In this document: one piece after another, positions 5,286 to 6,529 of the stretch | How positions within the stretch are numbered: the first letter of the stretch is position 1 | Layout of the letters: the number at the start of each line of letters is the position of its first letter | From: Gammaproteobacteria bacterium | Lineage (GTDB): Bacteria > Pseudomonadota > Gammaproteobacteria > Steroidobacterales > Steroidobacteraceae | DNA length: 6,529 nucleotides | Assembly (NCBI GenBank): GCA_028293775.1 | Contig: JAQGOD010000400.1 | Location: forward strand, 1 to 6,529 | Reading direction: 5' to 3' | The notes under the pieces: generated by a model | What the model was told of the DNA's origin: nothing | What the model saw: only the letters and a program-made list of their open reading frames with translations | Databases searched by the model: none | Translations under genes and position numbers: made by a program

Positions 5286-5326
5286 TTGACGTCCATCAAC
5301 GCGCCGGCGGTCGCAGTGGCTATAAT
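5286..5326 (+). promoter_or_regulatory. FNR/ANR-type class II promoter for the peroxiredoxin operon
   Basis: TTGAC-GTCC-ATCAA (5286-5299) matches the ANR/FNR pattern TTGA(C/T)-N4-ATCAA. A perfect -10, TATAAT, lies at 5321-5326, its first base 28.5 bp from the dyad centre. The start site would be near 5333, placing the dyad at about -40.5 to -41.5. There is no -35 hexamer 17 bp before TATAAT, so the promoter probably depends on the activator. The leader to the ATG at 5392 is about 60 nt. Confidence 0.72.
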
Positions 5327-5377
5327 TGTTGCGGTACGCGGCTACTCGTGTCTTCCTCGAAGAAGTAGTTGGCATAC

Positions 5378-5384
5378 AAGGAGG
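5378..5384 (+). promoter_or_regulatory. Strong ribosome binding site for the peroxiredoxin
   Basis: AAGGAGG lies 7 nt before ATG 5392, close to ideal. It sets the start at 5392 and rules out the TTG at 5326, which overlaps the -10 element. Confidence 0.88.
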
Positions 5385-5391
5385 CAAAACC

Positions 5392-5865
5392 ATGACTGCG
5401 CTAGCGACCGGAACAATCGCTCCCGATTTCACCCTGCACTCCACGCCTGACCAACGCCTCTCCCTCGCCGAGCTTCGCGGTAGGCCCGTCGTGCTAGTCT
5501 TCTATCCGGCCGATTGGAGCCCAGTGTGCGGCGATCAACTCGCGCTCTATAACGAGTTGCGGCAAGAATTTGCCAAATCCAATGCAGTATTGCTGGGACT
5601 TTCGGTCGATGGTGCCTGGTGTCATGCCGCATACGCGAAAGAGCGCCATTTGCACTTTTCGCTGCTTGCCGATTTCGAGCCCAAGGGCGAAGTGGCGCGC
5701 CGCTTCGGCGTTTATCGAAACAACGATGGATTTGCTGAGCGTGCCTTGTTCGTGTTGGACAAGGAAGGTGTCATCCGCTGGAGCTACGTGTCTCCGGTAG
5801 CGATCAATCCAGGAGCCGACGGTATTTTGACCGCCTTGGAAGCATTGCCCGGTAGCGCATCATGA
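5392..5865 (+). CDS. Peroxiredoxin of the AhpE/Bcp-like (redoxin) type
   Basis: A 157-residue cytoplasmic thiol peroxidase that reduces hydrogen peroxide, organic peroxides or peroxynitrite. It has the thioredoxin-fold peroxiredoxin layout: APDFTL (10-15), LSLAELRGRPVVLVFYPADW (23-42), then the active site with Pro39, Ser43 and peroxidatic Cys46 (PADWSPVC, the P-x3-S/T-x2-C motif). LLADFEPKGEVARRFGVYR (91-109) and ALFVLDKEGVIRW (118-130) follow. Arg119 is not present at the usual place in this reading; the conserved Arg is probably Arg117 in AERALF. The second cysteine, Cys77 in GAWCHAAYAK, is a candidate resolving residue, although its position is not the standard Bcp one. If it does not resolve, the enzyme is 1-Cys and needs an external thiol partner. 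The stop overlaps the start of the DsbA-like gene (ATGA), which points to that protein as the partner. The promoter carries an FNR-type dyad. Confidence 0.9.
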   Translation: MTALATGTIAPDFTLHSTPDQRLSLAELRGRPVVLVFYPADWSPVCGDQLALYNELRQEFAKSNAVLLGLSVDGAWCHAAYAKERHLHFSLLADFEPKGEVARRFGVYRNNDGFAERALFVLDKEGVIRWSYVSPVAINPGADGILTALEALPGSAS

Positions 5866-6410
5866 GCCTCGCCATTCCGGTCGGTAAGGACGACCATATA
5901 TTGGGTCCCGCGGACGCGCCGGTCACGCTGGTCGAGTACGGTGACTACCAGTGTCCCGCGTGCGGGGCAGCCCATCCGATGGTCAAGGTCATTCTGAAGC
6001 GTCTCGGCGCGAAACTGCGCTTCGTGTTTCGCAACATGCCGCTGGGCGAAATTCATCCCTATGCGGAACTCGCAGCAGAGGCAGCGGAAGCCGCTGCGGC
6101 ACAGGGGAAATTCTGGGAAATGCACGATGCGCTGTACGAACATCAGGACGAGCTCGGACCAGATTTAGTGACGACCCTCGCAAAGCGGCTGCGTCTTGAC
6201 ACGTCACGTTTCGAGGACGATCTCGTTTCGCGCCGTTTTCGCGACCACGTGATGCGCGACTTCATGGGGGGCGTGCGTAGTGGGGTGAACGGTACTCCGA
6301 CTTTCTTCGTCGACGGTATGCGTTACGACGACATCCTGGACGAGCAATCGTTGGAAGCAAGCTTGCGCCAACGAATTGCCCACAATGCACATGCGGCCGA
6401 AAGTAAGTGA
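5862..6410 (+). CDS. Cytoplasmic DsbA-like thioredoxin-fold oxidoreductase
   Basis: A 182-residue protein of the DsbA/Thioredoxin_4 group. It starts with DDHILGPADAPVTLVEYGDY, then has the redox motif CPAC (Cys31-Cys34). A helical insertion is rich in Ala and Glu (YAELAAEAAEAAAAQGKFWEMHDALYEHQ, quoted only as its two ends YAELAAEAAE and KFWEMHDALY). The cis-Pro loop GVNGTPTFFVDG follows, with Pro146 next to Thr145. There is no signal peptide or lipobox, so unlike classical DsbA it should act in the cytoplasm. Similar domains occur alone or fused to the C-terminus of some NhaA antiporters. The ATG at 5862 overlaps the peroxiredoxin stop by 4 bp and has little ribosome site of its own, so translational coupling is likely. 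The inferred role is to reduce or resolve the peroxiredoxin, or to handle disulfides under the same stress. Confidence 0.88.
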   Translation: MSLAIPVGKDDHILGPADAPVTLVEYGDYQCPACGAAHPMVKVILKRLGAKLRFVFRNMPLGEIHPYAELAAEAAEAAAAQGKFWEMHDALYEHQDELGPDLVTTLAKRLRLDTSRFEDDLVSRRFRDHVMRDFMGGVRSGVNGTPTFFVDGMRYDDILDEQSLEASLRQRIAHNAHAAESK

Positions 6411-6529
6411 CGGTGACAGTGGCGGCACAATATCCAGTAGCCGCAGGTTGAGCTCGATTTCGGCTGGCAGATTGCAGAGCGTTGCGGGCCGTCAACTCTT
6501 TTAGAGTTAAGAGTCGGCTGGTATTCGCG
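6411..6529. other. Downstream intergenic end with short hairpin
   Basis: I find no gene in the last 119 bases. AACTCT-TTT-AGAGTT (6494-6508) is a perfect 6-bp inverted repeat with a 3-nt loop, 84 bp after the last stop. A second AAGAGT copy follows at 6509-6514 and can pair alternatively with ACTCTT. It is AT-rich with no T-tract, so it could be an operator for a gene beyond the window or a weak terminator. Confidence 0.3.

Noticed and set aside
5784..6143. 119-codon minus-strand open frame over the peroxiredoxin/DsbA junction
   Set aside because: It is antisense to two well-supported coupled genes and lacks a start signal or family resemblance.
1..6529. CRISPR arrays, tRNA or rRNA genes, insertion sequences, phage attachment sites
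   Set aside because: I found no regularly spaced repeats, cloverleaf-like sequence, transposase-like proteins or terminal inverted repeats anywhere in the window.

Overview
The window looks like chromosomal DNA from a free-living, moderately GC-rich proteobacterium, most likely beta- or gamma-class. The evidence is gene content (DUF2231/PQQ-sugar-dehydrogenase pair, HdeD-type membrane protein, AhpE/Bcp-like peroxiredoxin with a DsbA-like partner), strong AGGAG-type ribosome sites, and FNR/ANR-type dyads. I see no phage genes, transposases, tRNA, rRNA or CRISPR. This is an envelope- and stress-oriented accessory region.

Layout. Positions 1-274 are mostly non-coding and end in the leader of a two-gene operon. 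That operon encodes a four-helix DUF2231 membrane protein (275-718) and a lipoprotein PQQ-type sorbosone/aldose dehydrogenase (711-2027), which overlap by 8 bp. Convergent to them is a small secreted protein of unknown function (2153-2545, minus). Next comes an HdeD/DUF308 six-helix membrane protein (2779-3390, minus). It is divergent from a DUF1931 protein, a bacterial double histone fold (3627-4076, GTG start), which is followed by a 68-residue helical protein (4124-4330, GTG start). Further right are a Trp/His-rich lipoprotein (4609-5106) and a tightly coupled pair: a peroxiredoxin (5392-5865) and a cytoplasmic DsbA-like thioredoxin-fold protein (5862-6410).

The most striking feature is regulatory. 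Three 14-bp dyads of the form TTGAC-N4-(G/A)TCAA lie within 1.85 kb, all in intergenic DNA: in the hdeD/DUF1931 divergent region (3463-3476), before the lipoprotein (4517-4530) and before the peroxiredoxin pair (5286-5299). The last two sit 29.5 and 28.5 bp (dyad centre to first base of the -10) upstream of TAGAAT and a perfect TATAAT. That is the geometry of class II FNR/CRP-family activation, with the dyad at about -41.5 and no -35 element. I infer that an FNR/ANR/DNR-like regulator encoded elsewhere switches these genes on together, probably under low oxygen or nitrosative stress. The products would combine an HdeD-type membrane protein, possibly a histone-fold protein, a lipoprotein and a thiol-peroxidase/disulfide pair. 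The DUF2231/dehydrogenase operon and the small secreted protein show no such site and appear to lie outside this regulon.
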